Positions 15,445 to 26,516 of a DNA stretch of 64,000 nucleotides are shown here, one piece after another (the stretch's first letter is position 1; each line of letters begins with the position of its first letter). The notes beneath the pieces were generated by a model. It was not told where the DNA came from and searched no databases. It saw only the letters and a list, made by a program, of their open reading frames with translations. The position numbers and the translations under genes are program-made. Source of the DNA: Mycoplasmopsis pulmonis (lineage in GTDB: Bacteria > Bacillota_I > Bacilli_A > Mycoplasmatales > Metamycoplasmataceae); the NCBI RefSeq assembly GCF_900660575.1, contig NZ_LR215008.1, positions 248,001-312,000 on the forward strand, given 5' to 3'.

Positions 15445-15556
15445 TGTTTATTAATTTTACACTATTTTTGCAATATTGAAGTGGAGCTAATTAAGCCAAG
15501 GGCCAAAACTTAGAATAAATCCAATAAATTTAACCAAAAACCTCATAGATATAAAC

Positions 15557-15562
15557 TATAAT
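15557..15562 (+). promoter_or_regulatory. -10 box of argS, near-leaderless start
   Basis: Perfect TATAAT ending 13 bases before the argS ATG, with no Shine-Dalgarno between. Transcription would start about 5-7 bases before the ATG. Confidence 0.6.
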
Positions 15563-15575
15563 GTATCATTAGCCT

Positions 15576-17180
15576 ATGCACAATATTAAAAAATCTATTG
15601 TAGCTTCAATTATCAAGACTCTAGAAAATTTTTATCAAGATGAGCCTATTAAATTAAGCTCATCAAATTTTTCTGATCTTTCAAGTAATATTTTGATGAT
15701 TGTCCAGAAAAAAAACAAACTTTCTTTAGAGACCTTGCAAGAGCTTTTTGAAAATAAATTTGAAAATGAATATGTAGAAAAATTTGAAATACTAAAGCCT
15801 GGTTTTTTGAATCTTTTTTTAAATGATCTAGCTTTTAAGACTCTAGTTTTTGAAATTTTAGAGAAAAAGCAAAACTATGGAAGATTAGAAAAAAACGGTC
15901 AAAACATTAACATTGAATTTGTCTCAGCCAATCCAACAGGTTTTTTACATATAGGCCATGTTAGAAATGCTTGTTATGGACAAATTTTAGCCAACACCTT
16001 AGACTTTAGTGGCTACAACGTCACTAAAGAATACTATATCAATGATGCTGGAAGTCAAATTGAAACTCTAGCTTATTCTGTTTATTTTCGTGCTAGAGAA
16101 TATTTAAATTTTGAAACTCAAGCTCCTCAAGAAATGTATAGAGGAAATGACATAATTTATGGAGCAAAGGCACTAATTGAGAAATTTGGAAGTGGAATTT
16201 TTGAAAAAGACTTTGAAGAAATTAAAGAATTTTTAAAAGAAGAATCAACCAATATTTTTCTTAAAAAAATTAAAGAAGATTTAGCTTTAATAAGAGTTAG
16301 CTTTGACATTTTCTTTTCTGAAAAAAGTTTGTACAAAGAAAATAAAATTGAGCCAATTTTAAAAGCTCTTGGGAACTACACATATGAAAAAGAGGGAGCT
16401 CTTTGATTAAAAACTAGCGATTTTGGAGATGACAAAGATCGTGTTTTAAGAAAAAGTGATGGTTCACTAACTTATTTTAGCCCTGACATTGCCTATCATA
16501 ATATTAAACATGTAAGAAATAATTCTAGTTTAATCAACATTTGAGGAGCAGACCACTCAGGTTATATTAAAAGACTTTCAATAGCTTATGAAATGATAAG
16601 TGGTCAAAAAGTAAAAGTTGAGACAATCCAACTAGTTAAACTTACTAAAAACAATCAAGAGCTTAAAATGTCAAAAAGAATGGGTACTAGTTTTACTTTA
16701 ATTGAGCTCTATGAAATGGTAGGAAAAGATGCAATTCGTTTTTATATGAACTCAAGATCTAATAACTCAAATTTAGTCTTTGACATCGATGCAATTTTAA
16801 AAAATGACTCTGAAAATTACATCTACACTATTAAATACACTTATGCAAGAGCTTTTCAACTTTTATTAAAAGCTCAAGAAAGTTCAAATGATTTATCAAA
16901 AGAAACTAACAACAACTATCAAAATGAATTTGTTAAAAATCTAATTAAAAAAATGGTTGAGTTTCCTTTATTAATTTTGCAAATTTCTCAAAGTTTTAAA
17001 ACTCATTTACTCAATCAATATTTAATTGATTTAGTAACAACTTTTAATTCATTTTATTCAAATGTTTCAATTATTGGCTCTAGTCAACAAGAGGCTTTAA
17101 TTGAAGTGGTAAAAGCTTTTAGAATTCTTATGAGCACTATCTTTGACATAATTGGAATAGATAAAATTGAAAAAATGTAG
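15576..17180 (+). CDS. argS: Arginyl-tRNA synthetase
   Basis: 534 residues; TGA-Trp codons at several sites. Class I enzyme attaching Arg to tRNA-Arg. The N-terminal add-1 domain is followed by [14 protein letters not shown] (HIGH, about 125), the [10 protein letters not shown] block, and LKMSKRMGT (KMSKR, about 365), then a helical anticodon-binding domain. No Shine-Dalgarno precedes the ATG; a perfect TATAAT lies 13 bases upstream, so the mRNA is probably almost leaderless. Ends at a terminator. Confidence 0.97.
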
Positions 17181-17209
17181 ATTTTAGTTTAACTAATGAA
17201 ATTAAAAGA

Positions 17210-17237
17210 AAATGCACGCTTAGGTGCATTTTTTAGT
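17210..17237 (+). terminator. Terminator of argS
   Basis: Stem AATGCAC / GTGCATT, loop GCTTAG, then TTTTT; lies between convergent genes. Confidence 0.8.
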
Positions 17238-17261
17238 TATTTAAATTAGTGCTTTAATAAA

Positions 17262-18059
17262 TTATTTATCTAAATCATTTCTAAACATAAAATCATAAAT
17301 AGCCTCTGCCACTCCATGTTGAGAAACTGATGAGGTATAAAATTTAGCTTGATTTTTGATGTTTTGACTTGAATTGTCCATGGCATAAGAAAATTTTACA
17401 AGTTCAAACATAGGACTATCATTTGCACTATCACCTATGGCCATTACTTTATCTAAGTTTTCTTGTTTAAAATGCTCCATTACTAAAAACTTTAGTGCAC
17501 TTCCTTTTGAAGTGTTTTTTGGAGTTACCTCTAGATGAATGTCTTTGATTTTTGCACATTCAAAATCATTTTCTTTTAGTATATTACAAATGATAGAGCT
17601 ATCTTTTGGATCTGTAAAATATTCAATTTTAAGAGATTGTTCAATTTTATCTTTTTGATAATGTATTTGTCCAAAACCATTAAATTTATTTACATACTCA
17701 GCTCTTTCTTTGCTTGCGTTGTATGAATAAAAAGCTTCTTGGGTTACATAAATAACCTCAACTGGATAGTCTTTAGTAGTTTTTTTAAAAACTTCAATTT
17801 GTTCTTTACTAAACTGATTTTTAAAAAGAGCTTTGTCATTTTTCATATCATGGATATAAGCTCCATTTGAAGTAATTACGTAATTGATATTAAGATCAAG
17901 AGCTATATTTTTAATTTTATTCGAAAAAGGATTACCTGTTGCTATGACTACTTCGATACCTTTTTCTTGAGCTTTTTTAATTGCTAGTTTGTTTTTATCA
18001 GAGGGGATAAATGATTTATCGTACAAAGTACCATCTAAATCTGTAAAAATAAAATACAT
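17262..18059 (-). CDS. Cof-type HAD-superfamily phosphatase
   Basis: 265 residues, normal for the Cof family. HAD motif I is DLDGTLYD at residues 7-14, motif II is the ATG in VVIATGNPF, motif III Lys is around KGSALKF and motif IV is AIGDSANDSPMF. The large C2-type cap between motifs II and III is typical of sugar-phosphate or pyridoxal-phosphate phosphatases; the substrate cannot be told. An AAAGGAAA RBS precedes the ATG. Confidence 0.93.
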   Translation of the reverse strand: MYFIFTDLDGTLYDKSFIPSDKNKLAIKKAQEKGIEVVIATGNPFSNKIKNIALDLNINYVITSNGAYIHDMKNDKALFKNQFSKEQIEVFKKTTKDYPVEVIYVTQEAFYSYNASKERAEYVNKFNGFGQIHYQKDKIEQSLKIEYFTDPKDSSIICNILKENDFECAKIKDIHLEVTPKNTSKGSALKFLVMEHFKQENLDKVMAIGDSANDSPMFELVKFSYAMDNSSQNIKNQAKFYTSSVSQHGVAEAIYDFMFRNDLDK

Positions 18060-18478
18060 ATATTTCCTTTTTAATTTATTTTATTTCTATATTGTAATAA
18101 AAAAAAGAGCTTTGTTATATTAATAAATCATATTAAAAATTTAGATAAATAATTAACCTTTTTGAATAAAAATTTTTTAAGCATTCTTTAGCATTTTTTT
18201 ATAAAAATATTTAACTGATGGTGAATATAGAAAAATAGAAAAGCAAAATTTTAAAAAAAGCCACTAAATTTTTGGACTAAATTTAGCCATTTTTTTAACT
18301 ATAAAATCTAAGAAAAATTTAATAAATTGAAACTAGCAAATTTTTGTCTATATTGAAGTTTCTAATTGTAGCTGATTTTAATTGAAAAATTCAATAAAAC
18401 TTTTGTATTTTTTTGTTTTATCCCTTTGATGGCGCTTTGAAAGTCGAAAAAAGCCGAAAAAGGAGTAAAATATATACT
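18060..18478. other. Intergenic region between divergent genes, with one hairpin
   Basis: 419 bases, strongly AT-rich. The only clear structure is the inverted repeat CTAAATTT / AAATTTAG (18264-18286) with T-runs on both sides, a weak bidirectional terminator. AGGAG at 18461-18465 serves the next gene. No ORF or RNA gene recognised. Confidence 0.5.
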
Positions 18479-21239
18479 ATGAAGAAAAAAATACTAACTT
18501 TAACAAGTGTGCTTGTAGTGGCCCCTTTATTAGCCGTTTCTTGTATCGTAGATCCTACAAAACAAAAAGAAAAACAAGAGCAAGGTCAAGGTAGTGAAAA
18601 ACCACAAAGTGATCAAAATGAGCAGTCAGATAGAGATATGCAAAACACTCCTGATGATTCTCAATCAAAAGATGAAGAAAAACATGAAAAGATTCATTTT
18701 GAATTAGATGACATTGCTAAAGTTGAGTTATCTAAAAATTCAGAATTAAAAAGAATACTTCCTTCAAATGTTGTAAATGAGAATTTGGATTTTAACTCTT
18801 TAAGGTTAATCACAAAAGATAACATGCTTATTGGAGAAAAAAATATTCCAAAAAATTACACTGTTGCTTTTTCTATAGATCCAAACTCTGTACAAAATGC
18901 TAGTGCTGATAACACTGATGGTTCAATGAACATCATTGTTTCCCTTAAAAAAGATAATGGCGTATTTTTAGAAAAAGTTTTCAAAATAACTGGCCTTCTT
19001 TCAGAGTTAGAATATATCAGTGATCAAAATTTAAAAGTAGATATACCAAATAAACAAAATATTTTGGCTAGCTCGATTGTAGAAGTTGAACAAATTACTA
19101 ATGAAAAAATTAGCCTTTCTTCACAAGGAAAAGTTCCTAGCACTTTTGATTTATCTAAATATGAGACTTCCTTCCATGTACTTTCTCATGATGATGAAAA
19201 AGGTAGTTTAAAAATAAGACTTACCTTAAGTGCAAAGTCTAAAACTAAATCAAAAGATTTTGACTATACAATTGATGGATTTAAGCAGTCATTCCTTGAA
19301 GATAGAATTACTCTAAAACCTAAAGACGGAGTAAATAAAACTGCAGATGAAATTATAAAAAGTCTTCAACTTCTTCCAAAAGAAGCAAGCTCTGAAGATA
19401 AATTAGAAGTTTTAAGAAGCGCCTATGATATAAGTGTGCCTAGCTCTCTTAAATTTAATTTTGTCTCTTTTGAAGCAAAACAAGGAACTTTTGATAAAGG
19501 TGTTTTTAACTTACTTTTTAACACAAATTAATGGAACCAGAAGAACTGAAGAGGTTAAATTAGATATTCAAACATTTAATATTATCAAAAGATACTTGGA
19601 TGAGACAATTGCAAAAATTGATACAGTTACTCTAAAAGCTAATTCAAGTTTAAAAAATAGTTTGCCTTCAGAGTTTGCAGAGAATAAAGAAATTAAAAAT
19701 TGAGAAAATGAAATTGAACTTTTAGATAAAAATAAAGCAAAAATTGATGTCAAAAAAGAATTTCAAGTTTCACTTTCTAGCTCAACTAATCCTCAATATA
19801 ATTTAATTGATGGCTCATTAAACATTGAAGTTCGTATTTCAAGAGATGGAATAGTTCAAAAAGTAACTAAAAAACTCTCTGGTCTAACAAAACTTGATGC
19901 AAACTTATTTGATGTAGTGGCCAAAGCTAATGTTTCTAATCAACTTCCAGGAGCTTTAAAAGCCAAAGATACAAATTTTAAATTTGGTGAAAAAACATTT
20001 AGCACTGACTCTTTTGAGCTTAAATTTAAAAATACTAAGGAAAATAATTCAATTTTAAATCTTTATAAATTGACTTTAGAAAATGTTAAATTAAAAAACT
20101 TTTCAGGTCAAGTAAGTTTTGATGTTAAATTCACAAGAAGAGGTTCATACAAAGAACAAGAAAATGTTGTAATTAGCAAAAGTGTTACAAATTTCAAAAA
20201 AGAGCCTTTATTTACAGATCAATTCAGAAGATACTTTGATGAAAATGATCATTTCCACAAATCAGTTGCTATTACAACAAGAGTGTCTAGAAATGATTTT
20301 ATTAAAAAGATTGTTGATGCAAGAGAAAATGATGATTTAGATTATTTAATTGACTACTTTATGAGCTTTTTGGTTAAACCAAATGAACACAATAGTAATA
20401 GATTGTCATTTTTAATAAGAACTAATAATCTCTCTTCTGCAAGATATACTCCGATTAAAGGAAGATATAGAAGTGGAACTCGTTTAGATCAACTATCAGA
20501 GCAGTTTACTATTTTCCAAAATGTTCATATAGTAGGTAGAGACAAAACAAGAGTAATAAGAGAAAAAATCAAAAATTGATTTGATTGAGCTGTTTTTGCA
20601 GTTAGAAAAAATCTAAATAAAAATGCAGCTGATTTTAAAAACGATTTTAACAAAGCAAAAAACTTTAACTATAGATTAGCTGTTTTTAATAACTACTATA
20701 ATTTATACCTTCCAAAAGGATATAAATTATCAGATCTAAAAGAAAAAACACTAACTCCAGTAATTTATAAAGAAGCTAATCAAGAATCACAAGAAAATAG
20801 ATATAGTGATTATGAAATAACATATGTAATTGAAAAAGTAACTCCAAAGAGCATTCACATAATTGAAAGTAAATTAATTTTACCTTCAGGTCACAAAACT
20901 TATGTTGATTTTCATATTAAAGACTTTATTAAAAAAGTAGAAGTTTTAGACATTAAAAAACACTTCGGAAACACTAATGTTGTTTGACATGAACTATTAA
21001 GAAGATCACTAAAACAAGTTAAATATAGATTCAATGACAATAGTATTTTCTTCAAAGATGTTAATATAGCTCCTCAAGATGATAAATTGATAAATACCTC
21101 ACCTGGTGTATATACTCTATTTCAAACAATAAGAAGACATAATGGTGGATACGTTTTACAAAAAAATCGCTTCATTTATGAAAATGGCAAAATTTATCTA
21201 TTGAGCAATAACACAATAGATGCTTTAAATTTCTTATAG
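18479..21239 (+). pseudogene. Surface lipoprotein with Lipoprotein_17-type repeats, frameshifted
   Basis: The start ATG at 18479 follows AAGGAG and a 9-base spacer; an upstream in-frame ATG at 18413 has no RBS. Signal peptide with lipobox LLAVSC (Cys near residue 21), then a Glu/Gln/Asp-rich linker, then repeated ~90-residue domains of the mycoplasma lipoprotein 17 kind (strand-rich, each ending in a ...KVFKITGL-like strand). Frame 1 stops at TAA 19529-19531, but the coding sequence continues in the next frame (TQINGTRRTEEVKL...) to TAG 21237-21239; removing one T from the T5 run near 19516-19520 joins the two. Intact length would be about 918 residues. The C-terminal half is paralogous to the minus-strand gene at 26517-29352 (shared FIKKIVDARENDD and LPKGYK blocks). 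It may be decayed, phase-variable, or a sequencing error. Confidence 0.8.
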
Positions 21240-21247
21240 AAAGCAAA

Positions 21248-21284
21248 AAATCTAATTAGCAAAAAACTAGTTAGATTTTTTATT
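21248..21284 (+). terminator. Terminator after the lipoprotein gene
   Basis: 12-bp stem (AAATCTAATTAG / CTAGTTAGATTT, one G-U pair) with a 7-base loop and TTTTT. Confidence 0.8.
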
Positions 21285-21486
21285 TGTCCAAAATCAATTA
21301 AACACTCCTAGCTCATTAGAAAAAAGCTTTGTTTAGTTGATTTTAAAGTTCATAAATTTCAAAACAATAAAATTTAAGCTTAAATAAGCTCTTATTTTGC
21401 AATTTAGCACTCGTTTGAATAAAAACCTAAAAGATTTTAAAAAGTGTTTTCTAGCTATTTTATTTTAAGTTTTTAAATAGCTTTTT

Positions 21487-21597
21487 AAAAAGTAAAAAAA
21501 CACCCTTAGAAAATAAATTCTAATGGGCGTTGTAATTACATTGTAAGTAATGAAGGATTAAATCATTGTTGTAAAGAAGGTAAGTGTAATTACTCTT
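21487..21597 (-). ncRNA. Candidate small RNA
   Basis: On the minus strand a TATAAT-like box (within 21597-21606) is followed by about 110 bases ending in a G/C-richer hairpin (ACGCCCATTAGAA / TTCTAAGGGTGT) and a run of seven T, i.e. a short transcription unit without an ORF. The RNA would be C/U-rich with two CCUUC motifs and two copies of GTAATTAC flanking the middle. No known family recognised. The rest of the 21285-21875 stretch is AT-rich with nothing else seen. Confidence 0.4.
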
Positions 21598-21875
21598 AAA
21601 TTATATAAAAAATCTAATTTATTTTTTTATATAAAATGTTAAAAACATTTACAAAGCAAATAAACCAAGCTTTTATGTTTTTCAAAGTCACAATCCTATT
21701 TAATTATAAAAACGCTGATTGGATAATACTTAGTTTTGTGGAATTTTAAAGTAAATATTTGCTTTTGTAGAGCAAAGCTTATTTTAGCTAATTTAATATT
21801 TAAATTTTCAAACTAATAGATTTGGCCTTTAGAAGGCTTTTAAAAGCAATAGTTTTAAATCAAAAAAGCAATATA

Positions 21876-21906
21876 AAAAATAACCACTTTTGCGGTTATT
21901 TTTTAA
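21876..21906 (-). terminator. Terminator of pgk (bidirectional)
   Basis: Stem AATAACC / GGTTATT with an 8-base loop and T/A runs on both sides; 20 bases beyond the pgk stop. Confidence 0.75.
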
Positions 21907-21924
21907 AGATTACTTAATTTGGAA

Positions 21925-24126
21925 TTATCTTTTTCTACCAAAGAATCAAAATCTTTTTTTGTGAGGAGCTGCAACTTCGTCTTCACTTAAGATATCTCTT
22001 GAAGTGTTCTCTGTGATTTCTTGTTCTAGTTCATGTGTTTTCATAGCTAATAAATCACTTTCAATAACTTCTGTTGGTTCGAAATTTTCTTGAGTTGATC
22101 TTTCAATTTCATCACTTGTTTGGAAAGCTGCACTTTGTAAATCTAAATCATCAAAAGTTGAACTTGGAGTATTGAAATTATTTGTATTAAAACTTTCAAA
22201 ATTTGATGTTTCTAAGCTAGATGTTTCTAAAGTTGTGTTTTGAGGCTCTGGATTTTCTAAGTCATCAAAAGAATTTGTTGTTGTCTTAGGAATGTCAGAA
22301 ACTGTAAAACTATTGGTTTGAGAAGAAACGCTTTCATTAGTTTCTGTTGACATTTCCATAGTTTTTTCACTAGTTTGATCTAAGTGTTCAAAGCTTTGAG
22401 TAGGAAAACTTTCTTCTAATGTTTGGAAACTAGTCTCTTCTGTTGGGAAAGTAGATTCTCTTGTTTGGAAACTTGTTTCTCTAACATATTGTTCTAAAGT
22501 AGGCTTTAAATCATCGTTTGTATGTTCAAAAGTATTTGGAATTAAAGTTTCTTTAATTTCTGTTTCTTGAGTTTGTTTTAAATCTTGAAAGTCGCTTGTT
22601 TTGAACTCGTTTGAAAATTCAGAAGAAAATGGATTTGTTGAAGTTAAAAATGAACTAGTTGAGTCACTTTGCTCTTCTGTTTTAAACATATCTTGAGAAT
22701 CAAATTCTGGATTTTCATAGTTATTAATTAAATTCTCTTGGTTTTCACTTGTAGCAAAGTGTTCTTGAGTAGAACTTGTAAATTCACTAAAGTTTTCAGT
22801 TGTGTTTTGTGAAAATGTTTCTTCAGCCATTGGTGAATCAAAGTTTTGGCTAAATTCTTGACTGAATTCTTGACTTTGAACTTGTGCGTCATATTGATCA
22901 TATGTTTGTTCATAGTTTTGAATTGCATCAATACCTGGAAGAACTTTTGATTCAATAAATTCTAAGCTAGCTCCACCACCTGTTGAAATGTGTGAGAAAA
23001 GCATTTGTGCATTTAATTTTTCAATAATAGCAATTGAATCTCCTCCACCAACAACTGAGTAAGCTCCTACTAATTGAGAAATAGCTTCAACAACAGCTAA
23101 ACTACCACTTTGGAATTCTTCAAATTCAGTTACACCCATAGGTCCATTTCAAAAAATTGTTTTAGCAGGGCTTATTCCTAGTTTAGTATCACCTTTGATG
23201 TATTTGTGAATTAGTTCAATTGTTTTAGGTCCAACATCCATACCAATAAATGTTTGAGGTATTTCTAGTGGGTTTTCATTGTTGAAAATTGGTTTTGCAT
23301 TTTTGAATTTTTTAGCAAGAGCATGGTCAATAGGTAAAATAATTTTGTGGTTGTATTTTTTTAGAAATTCTGTGGCAAATTCAATTTTATCTTGTTCATA
23401 AATAGAATCACCAATTCCAATACCTTGAGCTTTTAGGAATGTATAAGCCATAGCTCCACCAATAATTAATCTATCAACTTTATCAATTATTTTTTCTAAA
23501 ACATTTATTTTGTCTGAAACTTTTGATCCACCTAAAATAGCCACAAATGGTTTTTCTTGTTGTTCCATTAATTTCCATAAGGCATTAACTTCTTTTTGTA
23601 CCAAAATACCAAGAGCTGATTCTTTAATGTTACTTGCAATACCAACATTTGAAGCATGTGCTCTATGAGCAGTTCCAAAAGCATCATTAATAAAAACATC
23701 ACCTAGAGAAGCTCAATATTTTCCAAGCTCAGGATCGTTATTAGTTTCAGCTTTATTATTTAGGTCTTCAAATCTTGTATTTTCAATTAATAATACATCT
23801 CCAGGTTTTAATTTTTCAATTGCACTTTCTAATTTTTTTCCTCTTGTTTGATCTACAAATTTTACAGGTGAGTTTAAAAGTGAAGCTAGAGCTTCTACAA
23901 CAATAGATAATGATTTTTTCTCTTTGTCTTCTTTTGTTTTTACTCTACCTAAGTGAGATAATAATATAATTTTTCCACCGCGCTCTTGAACATATTTAAT
24001 TGTTGGAATAGATTCTTCAATTCTCTTTAAAGAAGTTATTTTTTTACCTTTTAAAGGAACATTTAAGTCTAGTCTAATCAAAACCTTTTTATCATTTAAG
24101 TTCAAGTCAGTTATAAGTTTTTTCAT
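21925..24126 (-). CDS. pgk: Phosphoglycerate kinase with ~330-residue C-terminal extension
   Basis: 733 residues against about 395-415 for PGK; three TGA-Trp codons. The catalytic part (1 to ~403) is complete: LIRLDLNVPL, LLSHLGR, ILGGSKVSDK, TIFWNGPMGV and STGGGASLEF. It makes ATP from 1,3-bisphosphoglycerate. After PGIDAI the frame runs on without a stop into a Glu/Ser/Thr/Gln/Phe-rich tail (about 404-733), probably disordered, with a short repeat of the SFQT..E.SFPT kind (plus-strand 22380-22470), ending in a basic aromatic tip KKRFWFFGRKR. The tail is not a frame artefact: TAA/TAG are absent for 1 kb. RBS GGAGG 5 bases before the ATG. Tail function unknown; a docking role is proposed in the findings. 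Confidence 0.95.
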
Positions 24127-24229
24127 TTTCCTCCAGGTTATTGAAATTATTTAATACTTTTAGTTAATAAGTAAATTTAGCTTATTTCATATTAACAAAT
24201 TATTACATTTAATTATAAACAAATTTATC

Positions 24230-24262
24230 AAAAAATGCGACAACTACGACAATTATAGTTGA
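24230..24262 (-). terminator. Possible terminator of lepA
   Basis: Imperfect hairpin CAACTA / TAGTTG on the minus strand followed by CGCATTTTTTG; weak. Confidence 0.4.
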
Positions 24263-24266
24263 TAAT

Positions 24267-26060
24267 TTATTTTTTGTCCATATTAGATTTTAATACACTC
24301 AAGAATGCCTCTTGTGGAACTTCAACTGAACCAATTGATTTCATTCTTTTTTTTCCTTCTTTTTGTTTTTTCAGAAGTTTTTGTCTTCTTGTTACATCTC
24401 CACCATAAAGCTTTGCTGTAACATCTTTTCTATAAGCTTTTATTGTTTCTCTTGCAATAACTTTTGCTCCAATAATAGCTTGAATTGGTATTTCAAAAGA
24501 TTGTTTTGGAATAACATCTTTTAGTTTTAATGCAAGTTCTTTTGAACGCTCATAAGCATTTTCTCGATGAGATATAAAACTAAAGGCATCAACTTTTTCT
24601 TTGTTAAGTAAAATATCAACTTTAACAAGATCAGCATCTCGATATTCTATAAATTCATAGTCAAATGATGCATATCCTTTTGAAATAGATTTTAGCTTAT
24701 CAAAAAAGTCCAAGATGATTTCACTTAGAGGTAGTTCATAGATTATTTTTACTCTTTTGTCAATGTATTCAATATTGACATAAACTCCTCTTTTTGATTG
24801 ACATAGCTCCATGATTCCACCAATGAATTCTTCAGTTACTAATATAAAGGATCTAATAAAAGGTTCTTTAATATTTTTGATGTAGTTTCTATCAGGTAAA
24901 TCACTTGGATTTGAAACTATTTCAACTTTATTATTTGTTAAATAAACTTTGTATTCAACAGAAGGAGCAGTTGCAATAATATCAATGTTAAATTCACGTT
25001 TAAGTCTTTCTTGAAGAACTTCCATGTGAAGCATTCCAAGAAAACCAACTCTAAAGCCAAATCCAAGGGCTTTTGAAGATTCTAATTCTCAAGTAATTGA
25101 TGAATCTGAAAGAGATATTTTTTCAAGAGATTCTTTCAAAACAGGATAGTCTTTTCCATCTATTGGATAAAATCCTGTAAAGACAACAGCTTTAACTTTT
25201 TTATATCCAGGAAGAGCTTCTTTAGTTGGATTTTTTACAAGAGTAAGAGTATCACCAACTGAGACATCTTTGGCATCTCTAATTGAAGCTGCAATTCATC
25301 CAACTTCTCCTGATTCTAAAAAAGGTTTTTTTACTTCAGTGGGTGTTCTTACTCCAAGTTCAATTACATGAAATTGTTTGTTTGTAGAGATGAATTTAAA
25401 TTGATCATTAACTGCAATTTTTCCCTCAAAAATTCTAACAAGTAAGATAACTCCTCGATAAGCGTCAAAATAAGAATCAAAGACTAGTGCTTTTAGAGGT
25501 TTGTCATCATCGGCATCAATTGGATAAGAAATTTTATCAACAATTTCTTCTAAAACTTTTTCAACATTTAAACCACTTTTTGCAGAAATCAAGATGGTAT
25601 CTTTTGCAGAAATTCCAATAACTTCTTCAATTTCACCTTTGATTCTTTCTGGATCAGCTGATGGAAGGTCTATTTTGTTAATAATAGGAATTATTTTTAG
25701 GTTATTTTCTAGAGCCAAATATGCATTTGCCAAAGTTTGAGCTTCAATACCTTGAGTTGCATCAACTAATAAAAGAGCTCCTTCAGAGGCAGCTAGTGAT
25801 CTTGAAACTTCATAAGTAAAATCAACATGGCCAGGAGTGTCAATTAAATGAAAAATATAGTCTTTATATTTTATTTGAACAGCATTTAATTTGATTGTAA
25901 TTCCACGCTCTTGCTCTAAGTCCATTGAATCAAGATGTTGAGCTTTTAGCTCTCTAGTTGAAACTGTTTGAGTAATTTCTAAAATTCGATCAGCAAGTGT
26001 TGATTTTCCATGATCAATGTGGGCAATAATTGAAAAGTTTCTAATTTTTGATTTATTCAT
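24267..26060 (-). CDS. lepA: Elongation factor 4 (LepA)
   Basis: 597 residues, normal LepA length, one TGA-Trp codon. A translational GTPase that back-translocates stalled ribosomes. G1 AHIDHGKST, switch [12 protein letters not shown]3 DTPGHVDF, G4 [10 protein letters not shown]; the LepA-specific C-terminus has [22 protein letters not shown]-type basic blocks ([15 protein letters not shown]). The start chosen is the ATG of [18 protein letters not shown]; an upstream in-frame TTG has no support. A TATAAT box lies 7 bases before the ATG, so the message is likely leaderless. Confidence 0.97.
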
Positions 26061-26067
26061 AAAAATT

Positions 26068-26073
26068 ATTATA
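26068..26073 (-). promoter_or_regulatory. -10 box of lepA, leaderless start
   Basis: TATAAT on the minus strand with exactly 7 bases to the lepA ATG and no Shine-Dalgarno, which places the transcript start at the start codon. Confidence 0.6.
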
Positions 26074-26175
26074 TGGAAATTATGGGTAAGTAAATTAAAC
26101 AATATTTTGAGATGAAAAGCTAATTAAAAGCTAGTTTTGTTCTTATAAACATTGTTAAATTAAAAACTCCCAAAA

Positions 26176-26295
26176 TTATTTGGAAGATTTTTCTTGAGCT
26201 AGTGCTCTTCTTTTTTCTCTAGCGTATTCTTTTTTTAATTTAGCAGCTCTTTTTTCAGCTCTTAATTTATTATTTTTTCTAACAATTTTTCTCAT
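26176..26295 (-). CDS. Small basic protein, 39 residues
   Basis: ATG preceded by a strong GGAGG with a 4-base spacer, TAA stop. About half of the residues are Lys or Arg, with regular Ala/Leu spacing (LRAEKRAAKLKKEYAREKRR), suggesting one long basic helix. It resembles small ribosomal or RNA-binding proteins in composition, but I cannot match it to S21 or L34. It lies upstream of lepA on the same strand with a gap of about 115 bases. Confidence 0.65.
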   Translation of the reverse strand: MRKIVRKNNKLRAEKRAAKLKKEYAREKRRALAQEKSSK

Positions 26296-26429
26296 TTTTC
26301 CTCCATTTGAGAATTTTTCAAAGTTTTATTAATACAAATGTATCTATAAACGAATTTATTTAAGATTGACTATCTTAGTTTATCTATTTTACTAAATTTT
26401 AAAAAGCTTTTGTTTAAAATTTCATACAA

Positions 26430-26478
26430 AAAACAAAGCCATTTTCAAATTAATACCTTTGAAAGCTGGCCTTGTTTA
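26430..26478 (-). terminator. Terminator of the minus-strand surface protein gene
   Basis: Long imperfect hairpin: arms ACAAAGCC...TTTTCAAA and TTTGAAA...GGCCTTGT, followed on the minus strand by TTTTTTG. Confidence 0.65.
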
Positions 26479-26516
26479 AAAATTATTATTTTAAAAATTA
26501 AAGTTCTAATTTAGAG

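Noticed and set aside
26058-26102. TTG at 26102 as start of lepA
   Set aside because: No RBS, adds a non-conserved hydrophobic stretch, and would lie upstream of the likely transcript start.
26176-26295. Calling the small basic protein ribosomal S21
   Set aside because: Composition fits a ribosomal protein but the sequence does not show S21 motifs.
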